In this document: piece by piece, positions 1 to 6,970 of the stretch | How positions within the stretch are numbered: position 1 is the first letter of the stretch | Layout: the number at the start of each line of letters is the position of its first letter | Assembly (NCBI GenBank): GCA_017860675.1 | Contig: JAGDMV010000051.1 | Location: 1 to 10,929 of the forward strand | DNA length: 10,929 nucleotides | Source: Chloroflexota bacterium | GTDB taxonomy: Bacteria; Chloroflexota; Limnocylindria; Limnocylindrales; CSP1-4 | Direction: 5' to 3' | Notes under the pieces: model-generated | Seen by the model: the letters and a program-made list of their open reading frames with translations, nothing else | Databases searched by the model: none | What the model was told of the DNA's origin: nothing | Made by a program: the position numbers and the translations under genes

Positions 1-80
1 ACGCCGGCATGCGCGGGGCCGACGATTCCGGCAAGCGCCCGGAGGGGGCGCGAGCCGATCCCGGCCGGCGAGCCGCACCG

Positions 81-89
81 GGAGGAGGT
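81..89 (+). promoter_or_regulatory. Shine-Dalgarno site deciding the Usp start
   Basis: GGAGGAGGT ends 6 bases before ATG 96. It is a near-perfect anti-16S match at good spacing, so it selects this ATG over the in-frame ATG at position 9. Confidence 0.8.
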
Positions 90-95
90 GCCCGC

Positions 96-1001
96 ATGCG
101 CATCCTGCTGGCCGTTGACGGATCGCCCTCCGCCGACCTGGCCCGCGACCTGGTTGCCGGCCTGCCGTGGCCCGCGGGGACCCTGGTCCGCGTCGTCGCC
201 GCGCTCGACGTCGGTCCGGCCCTCTGGGGCGGGCCCTGGATCCCGGCCGTGCCCGCCGACGCCGACCTGCTCGAGGATGTCGCGGTGGGAGAGCTGTCGA
301 ACGTTCTCGCGCGCTCCCGCGAACCGCTCGTCGCCGCCGGCCTCGCGGTCGAGACGGAGCTCCTGCGCGGCAGTCCCCGGCTGGCCATCCCGGAAGAGGC
401 ACGGCTCTGGCAGCCCGACCTGACGGTCGTGGGGTCGCGCGGTCACGGCCCGATAGAGTCGGCCCTGCTGGGCTCCGTGTCCTCGGCGGTGGTCGACCAC
501 AGCGTTTGCCCGGTGCTCGTCGTCCGCGGCCGCCGGCTCGCCCACGTCGTGCTGGCCGAGGACGGCTCCGACGCGGCAATCGCCGCCCGCGACCTGCTCC
601 TCCGCTGGCCGGTCTTCGCCTCGATCCCGGTCCGGGTGGTGGGCGTCGTCGACGCCGCCGCGCCATGGCGGAGTGGCATCGCCCCGACCATGTTCGGCGC
701 GTCCATGGACATCTATGCCGGGATGCTGGACAGCACCCGGGCGATGGTGGAGGGGCTGGTTGGCGCGACCGTCGCCGAGCTGCGGGCGGCCGGGCGCACG
801 GCCCAGGGCGAGGTCCGCGAGGGCGACCCGGCGGGCGAGATCGTGCGCGCCGTGGGCGACCTGGACGGGGACCTCGTCATCGTCGGGTCCCGGGGCCACG
901 TCGGCCTGTCGCGGCTCGTCCTCGGCAGCGTCGCCCACAGCGTGCTGCACCACGCCCACTGCTCGGTCCTGGTGGTGCGCCGGCCGCACGACCAGCGCTG
1001 A
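96..1001 (+). CDS. Tandem universal stress protein (two UspA domains)
   Basis: This 301-residue cytoplasmic protein carries two UspA domains, roughly residues 1-146 and 149-296. Each opens with the usual beta strand and an Asp (MRILLAVDGS; HVVLAEDGS). Each ends with the ATP-binding signature G-2x-G-9x-G-S: G113, G116, G126-S127 in the first and G264, G267, G277-S278 in the second. Both halves should therefore bind ATP, which separates this protein from non-ATP-binding UspA types. Tandem Usp proteins are typically stress, starvation or hypoxia-response factors without a defined enzyme reaction. I start at ATG 96 because GGAGGAGGT lies 6 bases upstream and homology starts exactly there. The open frame reaches back to an ATG at 9, but that extra stretch is low-complexity Arg/Gly/Ala. 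It stands alone and converges on the permease gene. Family assignment is firm; the physiological role is unknown. Confidence 0.95.
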   Translation: MRILLAVDGSPSADLARDLVAGLPWPAGTLVRVVAALDVGPALWGGPWIPAVPADADLLEDVAVGELSNVLARSREPLVAAGLAVETELLRGSPRLAIPEEARLWQPDLTVVGSRGHGPIESALLGSVSSAVVDHSVCPVLVVRGRRLAHVVLAEDGSDAAIAARDLLLRWPVFASIPVRVVGVVDAAAPWRSGIAPTMFGASMDIYAGMLDSTRAMVEGLVGATVAELRAAGRTAQGEVREGDPAGEIVRAVGDLDGDLVIVGSRGHVGLSRLVLGSVAHSVLHHAHCSVLVVRRPHDQR

Positions 1002-1038
1002 GCGCGGGCGCAGGGCGGGCCGGGCGGGTCCGGAGGCC

Positions 1039-1116
1039 AGCCGGCACCGGAGGCGGCGGGGGCCGACATCATGCGCGGCGGAGGCCACCACTATGCGCGG
1101 CGGAAGCCGGCACCGG
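1039..1116. repeat. Short A-B-B-A direct repeat cluster in intergenic gap
   Basis: The 177-base gap between the convergent Usp and permease genes contains two exact 12-mers, each present twice. AGCCGGCACCGG is at 1039-1050 and 1105-1116. ATGCGCGGCGGA is at 1071-1082 and 1093-1104. GGAGGCC also occurs at 1032-1038 and 1080-1086. The order is A-B-B-A on the same strand. No T-run follows, so this is not a standard intrinsic terminator. It may be a decayed local duplication. No gene is visible in the gap. Confidence 0.6.
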
Positions 1117-1178
1117 GGGCAGCGGGCATCACAGGCGGACGTGACGGTGCCTCGCGCCCTGCCGGCGATCCTTCCCCG

Positions 1179-2462
1179 TCAGCGCCGCGAGCGGGTCGCC
1201 AGCGCCAGCTGGCGGAGCGAGGCTCGCTGCCCGTAAAGGAGCACACCCGCCGCGTACACGCGCGCCGCCAGGCGCGCCGCCGCCACGATCGAGACGATCA
1301 TCAGGGCGACGGCCACCACGATCTCCCACGGCGCGACCGTGGTGAGCATCAGCCTGACCAGCATCAGGTACGGGCTGAAGAAGGGCAGGAGCGAGAGGGG
1401 CGCCACCCACCAGGCCTCGGGAGCGGTCACCGCGAGCGCCGCGGCGACGTAGCCGGCCATCGTCAGGACGATCATCGGCAGCGCCACCTGCTGGACGTCC
1501 TCCTGGCGCGAGACGAGCGCCCCGGCCACCGCGTACAGGAAGGCCGAGAGCAGGAAGCCGAGCACCCCCATCACGACAAAGGCGGCCAGCACGTTCGGGC
1601 CGAATCCACCGAGCATCTGCCCGATCCCCGGCCCGTCCCCCAGGATGAGCGCCCCGAGCTGGTCCTGGAGCAGCAGGACCGCGAGCAGCGGGACGACGAT
1701 CGCGCAGAGCTGGACGAGGCCGGCCAGGCCGACTCCCGCCACCTTGCCGGCCAGGAGCTGGGCGGGTGTCGCCGCCCCCAGGACGAGCTCGATGACCCGC
1801 GAGGATTTCTCCTCGACCACGCTGGCGGCGACCCACATGCCGTAGCCGATCGAGACGAAGAAGAGCAGGATGACGAGCAGGTAGACGAGGACCTGGGCGC
1901 TGGTCTGCTGCGTCTCGCCGGGCCGGTCGGCCGCGGCCGGATCGACGACCTCGACCCGGAAGTCCCCGATCAGGCCCTGGGCCTGCCCGACCATGTCGCC
2001 GACGGCGATGGCGACGGTGCCCAGCCGCACCAGGATGGCGGTCCGTCCCTGGGGCGAGTTCGTGAGGTAGGTGAACGACAGGACACGATCGGAGCCCCGG
2101 GTCACGACCAAGGCGCCCGACAGCCGGCCGTCGGCCACGTCGCCGCGGGCCGCCGTCTCGTCGGACGCGACCACGACCTCGAACGGCCGGGTGACGGTCG
2201 GGTCGAGCCGCCCGGCCCCGTTGAGGACGAGGTCGAGGGAGTCGCGGGCGATCGTGGCGAGCGTGGCATCGGCGGTGATGACGGCGACCCGGGTGACCGC
2301 CTCGCGCTCGACCAGCCGTACCACGAACGGCACCGCAGAGACCACCACGGCCACGCCGACGAGGAGAAGCGTCGACAGAACGTAGGCGCGACTACGCAGC
2401 CTGATGAGCAGCTCGCGCCGGGCGACAAGGCCGGTGTTGCGCGCTCCCGAGCGTTCGGTCAC
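1179..2462 (-). CDS. ABC-2 / NatB-type transporter permease
   Basis: This predicted 427-residue inner-membrane protein has the classical ABC-2 (COG1668, NatB-like) layout. A short basic N-terminus leads to one membrane segment (about 26-49) and then a long extracytoplasmic domain (about 50-188). About six C-terminal hydrophobic segments follow (roughly 191-213, 240-263, 291-315, 327-348, 352-372, 379-401). The family motif VEEKSSRVIEL lies at 216-226, just after the second membrane segment. Such permeases pair with an ABC ATPase to export ions, drugs or lipid-like compounds; the substrate cannot be read from sequence. No ATPase is present on either side. I start at GTG 2462 because the protein then begins VTERSG, a normal short cytoplasmic tail. 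The frame is open back to 2570, and GTG 2477 is an alternative. No strong Shine-Dalgarno is visible. It diverges from the DUF971-PPK unit. Confidence 0.88.
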   Translation of the reverse strand: MTERSGARNTGLVARRELLIRLRSRAYVLSTLLLVGVAVVVSAVPFVVRLVEREAVTRVAVITADATLATIARDSLDLVLNGAGRLDPTVTRPFEVVVASDETAARGDVADGRLSGALVVTRGSDRVLSFTYLTNSPQGRTAILVRLGTVAIAVGDMVGQAQGLIGDFRVEVVDPAAADRPGETQQTSAQVLVYLLVILLFFVSIGYGMWVAASVVEEKSSRVIELVLGAATPAQLLAGKVAGVGLAGLVQLCAIVVPLLAVLLLQDQLGALILGDGPGIGQMLGGFGPNVLAAFVVMGVLGFLLSAFLYAVAGALVSRQEDVQQVALPMIVLTMAGYVAAALAVTAPEAWWVAPLSLLPFFSPYLMLVRLMLTTVAPWEIVVAVALMIVSIVAAARLAARVYAAGVLLYGQRASLRQLALATRSRR

Positions 2463-2496
2463 GCGCGCAGTCTGCACCAGCCCGGCCGGACCCGCG

Positions 2497-2502
2497 ATGG
2501 TA
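2497..2502 (-). promoter_or_regulatory. Possible -10 element for the permease gene
   Basis: Read on the minus strand, TACCAT at 2502-2497 fits TAnnnT and would place a transcript start near 2490. That is 13 bases before GTG 2477 and 28 before GTG 2462. No good -35 is visible. A chance match is possible, although A/T-rich hexamers are scarce here. Confidence 0.25.
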
Positions 2503-2644
2503 CGGTCGTTACCTGCGCGGCGGATCGTGCCCGTCCACCCGGGCCTGTGCCGTCGGGGGCCCAGCCTCACACGACGCTACGTCCGGGGGGCCTCACGACT
2601 ATGCCCTGCTCGACGCCCGGAACGGACCTCGCACGCGCGCACCG

Positions 2645-2650
2645 TAGAAT
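2645..2650 (+). promoter_or_regulatory. Likely -10 element giving a near-leaderless DUF971-PPK transcript
   Basis: TAGAAT ends 9 bases before ATG 2660, so transcription should start within a few bases of the start codon. No Shine-Dalgarno lies between them (GGCGCGAGC). The -35 region is not recognisable. The A/T-rich hexamer stands out in very GC-rich surroundings. It would drive the DUF971, PPK1 and CYTH-CHAD genes together. Confidence 0.5.
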
Positions 2651-2659
2651 GGCGCGAGC

Positions 2660-3028
2660 ATGACCTCAAGCTATCTTCGCGGCGACGACATCAGCGCCCC
2701 GCTCCGCATTCACGCGGATCGCGGGGCGGCGTCGGTCTGCCTCGAATGGGCGGACGGCCACGTCACCGTCTACGACTTCGAGGCGCTCCGCTGGCTGTGT
2801 CCCTGCGCCTACTGCCGGGGCGAGGCGGGATCGCCGGGCTGGCTCGACTCGAACCCCGTCCTGACGTCCGAGCAGAAGCGCCTTGTCGGCCTGGAGCCGG
2901 TCGGCGGCTATGCCCTCTGCCCGACCTGGGGTGACGGCCACCACACCGGCTTCTACACCTACACCGCCCTGCGCGCCCACTGCCCCTGCCCGGCCTGCAC
3001 GGCGGCCAGGTCCGCGGCCGGCCGATGA
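2660..3028 (+). CDS. DUF971 (GBBH-like N-terminal) domain protein
   Basis: This small 122-residue protein matches the DUF971 / gamma-butyrobetaine hydroxylase-like N-terminal fold: a short beta-rich domain often found alone or next to iron-sulfur and redox proteins. The recognisable core is the pattern EALRWLCPCAYCRGE (41-55) and WGDGHHTGFYTYTALR (90-105). Seven cysteines cluster as C47, C49, C52, C87, C108, C110 and C113, together with His94 and His95. That suggests a bound metal, probably zinc as in related folds, but this is inference. Its biochemical role is unknown. The stop codon overlaps the PPK1 start as ATGA (3025-3028), so the two are likely translationally coupled. The start is ATG 2660, directly behind the putative -10 element. 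Confidence 0.85.
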   Translation: MTSSYLRGDDISAPLRIHADRGAASVCLEWADGHVTVYDFEALRWLCPCAYCRGEAGSPGWLDSNPVLTSEQKRLVGLEPVGGYALCPTWGDGHHTGFYTYTALRAHCPCPACTAARSAAGR

Positions 3029-5172
3029 CCGTCGTCCGGACCCGACCCGCACGTCGCCGGCGGCCGACCGGGGCGCCGCCGTACATCAACCGCGAGCTGT
3101 CGTGGCTGGACTTCAACGCCAGGGTCCTGCACGAGGCACGCGACGAGCGCACCCCGCTGCTCGAGCGGGCCAAGTTCCTGGCCATCTTCGCCTCCAACCT
3201 GGACGAGTTCTTCCAGGTGCGGGTGTCGGGGCTGCGCGAGCAGGCGGCGGCCGGAGGGGCCAAGCGGTCGTCCGACGGCCGGACGCCCGACGAGCAGCTG
3301 GAGGCGGTGCACGAGCGCGTCGGATCGCTCGTCAACGATCACTCCGGGGTCTGGGACCAGCTCCGGGCGGCGCTTGCGGCAGAGGATGTGGCCGTCGTCG
3401 ACTACGAGTCGGCGGCCGACCACCACGCCCGGCTGCGCGAGCGCTTCCTCGAGGAGATCTTCCCCGTCCTGACGCCGCTGGCCGTGGCGCCGGGCCACCC
3501 ATTCCCCTACATCAGCACCCTGTCCCTGTCGCTGGCCGTCACCGTCCACGACCCGATGACCGACGAGCGCCGCTTCGCGCGGGTGAAGGTGCCCGAGATC
3601 CTGCCACGGCTGGTCGAGCTGGAGCCCCACGTCTACATCCCGCTCGAGCAGGTCATCGCGGCCAACCTCGACACGCTCTTCACCGGCCTGGAGATCCTCG
3701 AGGCCCACCCGTTCCGGGTGACGCGCGATGCCGACTTCGACATCGAGGAGGACGAGGCGGGCGACCTCCTGTCGGCGATCGAGCAGGAGCTCCGTCGGCG
3801 GCGGTTCGGTTCGGCCGTCCGGCTCGAGGTCGAGCAGACGATGCCCGACGAGATGCTCGATTTCATCCTCGCCGGCATCGGCCTCGATCGCGAGGGTGCG
3901 TACCGGGTGCCGGGGATGCTGGACCTGTCCTGCCTCTGGACGCTCGCCGGGCTGGAGATCCCCGAGCTCCGCGACCCACCCTGGACGCCGGTCGTGCCGC
4001 CCCGCCTGGTGCCGCCCGACGAGGACGAGCCGGCCGACATCTTCGCCGCGCTCCGGGCCGGCGACGTCCTGGTCCACCACCCCTACGAGTCGTTCTCCGC
4101 CTCGGTGGAGCGATTCGTCGCCCAGGCCGCGAGCGACCCCGACGTGGTGGCGATCAAGCAGACCCTGTACCGCACCTCGGGCGACTCGCCGATCGTCCGC
4201 GACCTCATCCGGGCCGCCGACCAGGGCAAGCAGGTCGTGGTCATGGTGGAGATCAAGGCGCGCTTCGACGAAGAGGCCAACATCGTCTGGGCCCGGAAGC
4301 TCGAGCAGGTGGGGGCCCACGTGGTCTACGGACTCGTCGGGCTGAAGACCCACAGCAAGACAGCCCTGGTGATCCGGCGCGAGGGCTCCGGGCTGCGCCG
4401 CTACGTCCACATCGGCACCGGCAACTACAACCCGAAGACGGCCCGGATCTACACCGACCTGGGGCTCCTCTCCTGCCGGCCGGAGCTGGGCGCCGATGTG
4501 ACCGACCTGCTCAACTTCCTGACCGGCCTGTCGCGCCAGCACACCTTCCGTCGCCTGCTGGTGGCGCCCGACACGCTCCGGCCGCGGCTGCGCGAGATGA
4601 TCGAGCGCGAGGCGGACCACGCCCGGGCCGGTCGTCCGGCGCGGATCGTCCTCAAGGTCAACGCCATCGTCGACCCGGCCCTGATCGAGTCGCTCTACGC
4701 GGCCTCTTCGGCCGGGGTCTCGATCGACCTGATCGTGCGCGGCATGTGCTCGCTCCAGCCGGGCATCCCCGGCATCTCGGAACGAATCCGGGTGCGCTCG
4801 ATCGTGGGCGAGTTCCTCGAGCACTCGCGGATCTTCATGTTCGCCAATGGTGGCTTCGACGAGTGGTACATCGGCTCGGCCGACGTCATGGAGCGCAACC
4901 TCGACCGGCGGGTGGAGGCGGCGGTGCCGGTCGAGGACATGGAGGCGCGGGCCCGCCTGGCGGAGATCATCGAGGTCCTGCTGGCCGACGACCGCCGTTC
5001 GTGGCAGCTCGGCCCGGACGGTTCGTGGCGGCGGAACGAGGAGATCAACTCCGCGGCCGGCACCGTCGACACATTCGCCGAGCTGAAACAGCGGGCCCTG
5101 GCCACCGGCCGGCAGGCGGCGACGCCCCGCCGGCCCGGGACCCCCGGCGGGTCGCTCGACCCGCGGGCCTGA
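3025..5172 (+). CDS. ppk1: Polyphosphate kinase 1
   Basis: Polyphosphate kinase 1 reversibly transfers the gamma phosphate of ATP to a growing polyphosphate chain. The 715-residue length is typical. The N-domain opens with YINRELSWLDFNARVL (20-35) and continues with NLDEFFQVRVSGL. The phospholipase-D-like C1/C2 region shows AIKQTLYRTSGDSPIV, MVEIKARFDEEANI, GLKTHSKTALV, YVHIGTGNYNPKTARIYTD, LIVRGMCSLQPGIPGI and GEFLEHSRIFMFANGG. His443 in the KTHSK motif corresponds to the autophosphorylated His of E. coli PPK (His435). His600 in LEHSRI corresponds to the second catalytic His (His592). All key residues are intact, so it should be active. It overlaps the upstream DUF971 gene by 4 bases and is followed closely by the CYTH-CHAD gene, forming one operon. 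The C-terminal 20 or so residues are Pro/Arg-rich and probably disordered. Confidence 0.98.
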   Translation: MTVVRTRPARRRRPTGAPPYINRELSWLDFNARVLHEARDERTPLLERAKFLAIFASNLDEFFQVRVSGLREQAAAGGAKRSSDGRTPDEQLEAVHERVGSLVNDHSGVWDQLRAALAAEDVAVVDYESAADHHARLRERFLEEIFPVLTPLAVAPGHPFPYISTLSLSLAVTVHDPMTDERRFARVKVPEILPRLVELEPHVYIPLEQVIAANLDTLFTGLEILEAHPFRVTRDADFDIEEDEAGDLLSAIEQELRRRRFGSAVRLEVEQTMPDEMLDFILAGIGLDREGAYRVPGMLDLSCLWTLAGLEIPELRDPPWTPVVPPRLVPPDEDEPADIFAALRAGDVLVHHPYESFSASVERFVAQAASDPDVVAIKQTLYRTSGDSPIVRDLIRAADQGKQVVVMVEIKARFDEEANIVWARKLEQVGAHVVYGLVGLKTHSKTALVIRREGSGLRRYVHIGTGNYNPKTARIYTDLGLLSCRPELGADVTDLLNFLTGLSRQHTFRRLLVAPDTLRPRLREMIEREADHARAGRPARIVLKVNAIVDPALIESLYAASSAGVSIDLIVRGMCSLQPGIPGISERIRVRSIVGEFLEHSRIFMFANGGFDEWYIGSADVMERNLDRRVEAAVPVEDMEARARLAEIIEVLLADDRRSWQLGPDGSWRRNEEINSAAGTVDTFAELKQRALATGRQAATPRRPGTPGGSLDPRA

Positions 5173-5189
5173 GCGATGGGAGTGGGAGC

Positions 5190-5193
5190 GGAG
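5190..5193 (+). promoter_or_regulatory. Shine-Dalgarno site deciding the CYTH-CHAD start
   Basis: GGAG at 5190-5193 lies 6 bases before ATG 5200. The alternative in-frame ATG at 5176 has no such site because the end of ppk1 directly precedes it. Confidence 0.6.
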
Positions 5194-5199
5194 ATCCCG

Positions 5200-6873
5200 A
5201 TGGAAGTCGAGCTGAAGTACCGGGTGATCGATCCGGCCGCCGGGGAGCGGCTGCTGCGCGCGCGGTCGATCGCCGGATTCCGGGCGTCGGGGGCGGTCCG
5301 GCCGGTCGCGACCGATGACCGCTACGTCGACACCGCCGACGGCGCCTTCGGCCACGCGCGCATCGCGGTCCGGCTGCGCGCGACAGGCGACGGCCGGCTC
5401 CTGACGATCAAGGGTGAGACGACCACGGACGGGGCGCTCCACCGCCGCGAGGAGCGCGAGGGGCCGGCGGGCGACGGGCTCGACCCGCGGACCTGGCCCG
5501 AGTCGGACGCCCGGTCGCTCCTGCTCGCGCTGGCCGGCGACGCCCCGCTGCACGAGGTCGTCGGGCTGCGCCAGGCCCGGCGCTACCGGCTGCTGCGGGA
5601 CGGCGGTGGGGCCTTGGTGGAGCTCGCCCTGGACGACGTCGAGGTGGTGGCCGGGGAGCGGTCGCTGGCCTCGTTCCAGGAGCTCGAGCTCGAGCTCAAG
5701 GACGGCGATCCCGCGCGGCTGACCCCGCTCCTCGAAGCTCTCGCCGCCGAGGCGGGACTGGAGCCGGTGACGACCTCGAAGCTCGAGCGGGCGCTCGCAG
5801 CGCTCGCCGCCGACGGGCGTGCCCGCGCGGAGGGGCAGTCCATCGCGGTCTCGGAGGACGCGGACAGGCCGGTCGCGGGTCCGGCCGTGGCGCCGGCACC
5901 AGCGCCGGTCGAGGCGGAGGGTCCGCCGCGGCTGGTCGTGGGCAAGACCCCGGGCGTCGAGCCAGGCGACACGATCGCCGAGGCCGGCCGGCGCGTCTTC
6001 CGCTTCCACCTCGCCCGGCTCCTCGCCAAGGAGGCGGGCACGCGCAGCGGGAAGGACCCCGAAGACCTCCACGACATGCGCGTCGCCACCCGCCGGATGC
6101 GGGCCGCCTGGCGCGTCTTCGGCGACGGCTACCGGGCGAACCGGACGAGGCGGCTTCGGGGCCGCCTGCGGACCCTTGCCGGGCGGCTCGGGGCAGTCCG
6201 CGACCTCGACGTCCTGATCGGGGCCGTCGAGGCCCACCGCGACGGCCTCTCGACGGAGGCGGCCGAGGCGTTCGAGCCGCTGCTGGCGTCCTGGCGGGAG
6301 CAGCGCGAAGCTGCCCGGGAGGCGCTCCTCGAGGAGCTGGACTCGAACGACTACCGCCGCCTGGTCGAGGAGTACCGGGCATTCGTCCTGACGGAAGGGG
6401 CCGCGGCCGTCGTCCCTCCGAGCCCGACGACGCCGCACCGGGTGCGCGACACGGCGGCCTCGCGGACCTGGGCCGCCTACGAGCAGGTGCGGGCCTACGA
6501 GCCCGTCCTGCGCTGGGCCGACATCGAGACGCTCCACCAGCTCCGGATCGCCGCCAAGTGGCTGCGCTACACGCTCGAGTTCTACCGGGAGGCGCTGGGA
6601 CCCGAGGCAGGCGTGCTCATCCCACGTGTCGTCGCCATCCAGGACCACCTGGGCTGGCTCCACGACGCGGAGGTGAGCGCCTCGCTGACCCGCGCGTTCC
6701 TGGTCGCCGAGGCCAGCCGCCTGACACCGGCCGAGGTGGACGCGATCGCCGGCTACCTGCGGGCGCGCGAGCAGGAGATGGTGCGCCTGCGGCGGACGTT
6801 CGGGCGGCCCTGGCGGGCCGTTGCCGGCGCGTCGTTCCGGCGGCTACTGGGCCGGGCCACCGCCGCCCTGTAG
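5200..6873 (+). CDS. CYTH-CHAD fusion: triphosphatase with polyphosphate-binding domain
   Basis: This is a 557-residue two-domain protein. Residues 1-205 form a CYTH (triphosphate tunnel) domain. It begins with the diagnostic ExExK metal and phosphate motif at E2, E4 and K6 (EVELK), and has basic tunnel residues around K71 and R126-R130 and the acidic strand ELELELK at 161-167. An Ala/Pro-rich linker (about 206-255) leads to a CHAD domain of helices (about 257-550). Conserved His/Arg motifs there include LHDMRVATRRMRAAWRVF (290-307), GRLGAVRDLDVLIGAV and LHQLRIAAKWLRYTLEFY. Known CYTH proteins of this type hydrolyse inorganic triphosphate, and CHAD domains bind polyphosphate. The position right behind ppk1 supports both. 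I place the start at ATG 5200, so that ExExK sits at the N-terminus as usual. An in-frame ATG at 5176, 3 bases after the ppk1 stop, is the alternative and would add 8 residues. Confidence 0.95.
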   Translation: MEVELKYRVIDPAAGERLLRARSIAGFRASGAVRPVATDDRYVDTADGAFGHARIAVRLRATGDGRLLTIKGETTTDGALHRREEREGPAGDGLDPRTWPESDARSLLLALAGDAPLHEVVGLRQARRYRLLRDGGGALVELALDDVEVVAGERSLASFQELELELKDGDPARLTPLLEALAAEAGLEPVTTSKLERALAALAADGRARAEGQSIAVSEDADRPVAGPAVAPAPAPVEAEGPPRLVVGKTPGVEPGDTIAEAGRRVFRFHLARLLAKEAGTRSGKDPEDLHDMRVATRRMRAAWRVFGDGYRANRTRRLRGRLRTLAGRLGAVRDLDVLIGAVEAHRDGLSTEAAEAFEPLLASWREQREAAREALLEELDSNDYRRLVEEYRAFVLTEGAAAVVPPSPTTPHRVRDTAASRTWAAYEQVRAYEPVLRWADIETLHQLRIAAKWLRYTLEFYREALGPEAGVLIPRVVAIQDHLGWLHDAEVSASLTRAFLVAEASRLTPAEVDAIAGYLRAREQEMVRLRRTFGRPWRAVAGASFRRLLGRATAAL

Positions 6874-6949
6874 CCCGCAGCGCCGGCGTCCGCACCGCCC
6901 GCCAGCCGCGGCGCCAGCCGCGCACCTCTCGCCGATCGCGCACGGCGCG

Positions 6950-6966
6950 GCGCCGCCCGGCGGCGC
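6950..6966. terminator. GC hairpin between convergent CYTH-CHAD and Ppx/GppA genes
   Basis: GCGCCGCC and GGCGGCGC form a perfect inverted repeat around a single central C; a realistic hairpin has a 6-bp stem and a 5-base loop. It lies in the 97-base gap between two convergent stop codons and could end transcription from both sides. There is no T-run, so intrinsic termination is doubtful. The repeat could also be chance in GC-rich DNA. Confidence 0.3.
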
Positions 6967-6970
6967 GTCG

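Noticed and set aside
1..95. Possible end of an upstream gene at the left edge
   Set aside because: Frames are open, but 95 bases show no motif, and the reading is not distinguishable from non-coding GC-rich DNA.
1071..2663. 530-codon plus-strand open frame opposite the ABC permease
   Set aside because: The minus strand encodes a clear ABC-2 permease with membrane segments and family motif; the plus-strand translation is low-complexity and charged with no domain.
2883..5318. 811-codon plus-strand frame overlapping DUF971, ppk1 and the start of CYTH-CHAD
   Set aside because: It is out of frame with the recognised genes and is Arg/Pro/Gly-rich without motifs.
5680..5697. Three tandem GAGCTC copies
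   Set aside because: They encode the alternating ELELEL strand of the CYTH domain, a family feature, with the preferred codons GAG and CTC. It is coding, not a separate repeat element.
2959..6663. Very long (over 1200 codons) open frame on the minus strand opposite ppk1 and CYTH-CHAD
   Set aside because: It is antisense to two genes with complete catalytic motifs, shows no recognisable domain, and its His/Asp/Arg/Gly-rich composition is the usual shadow of high-GC coding DNA.
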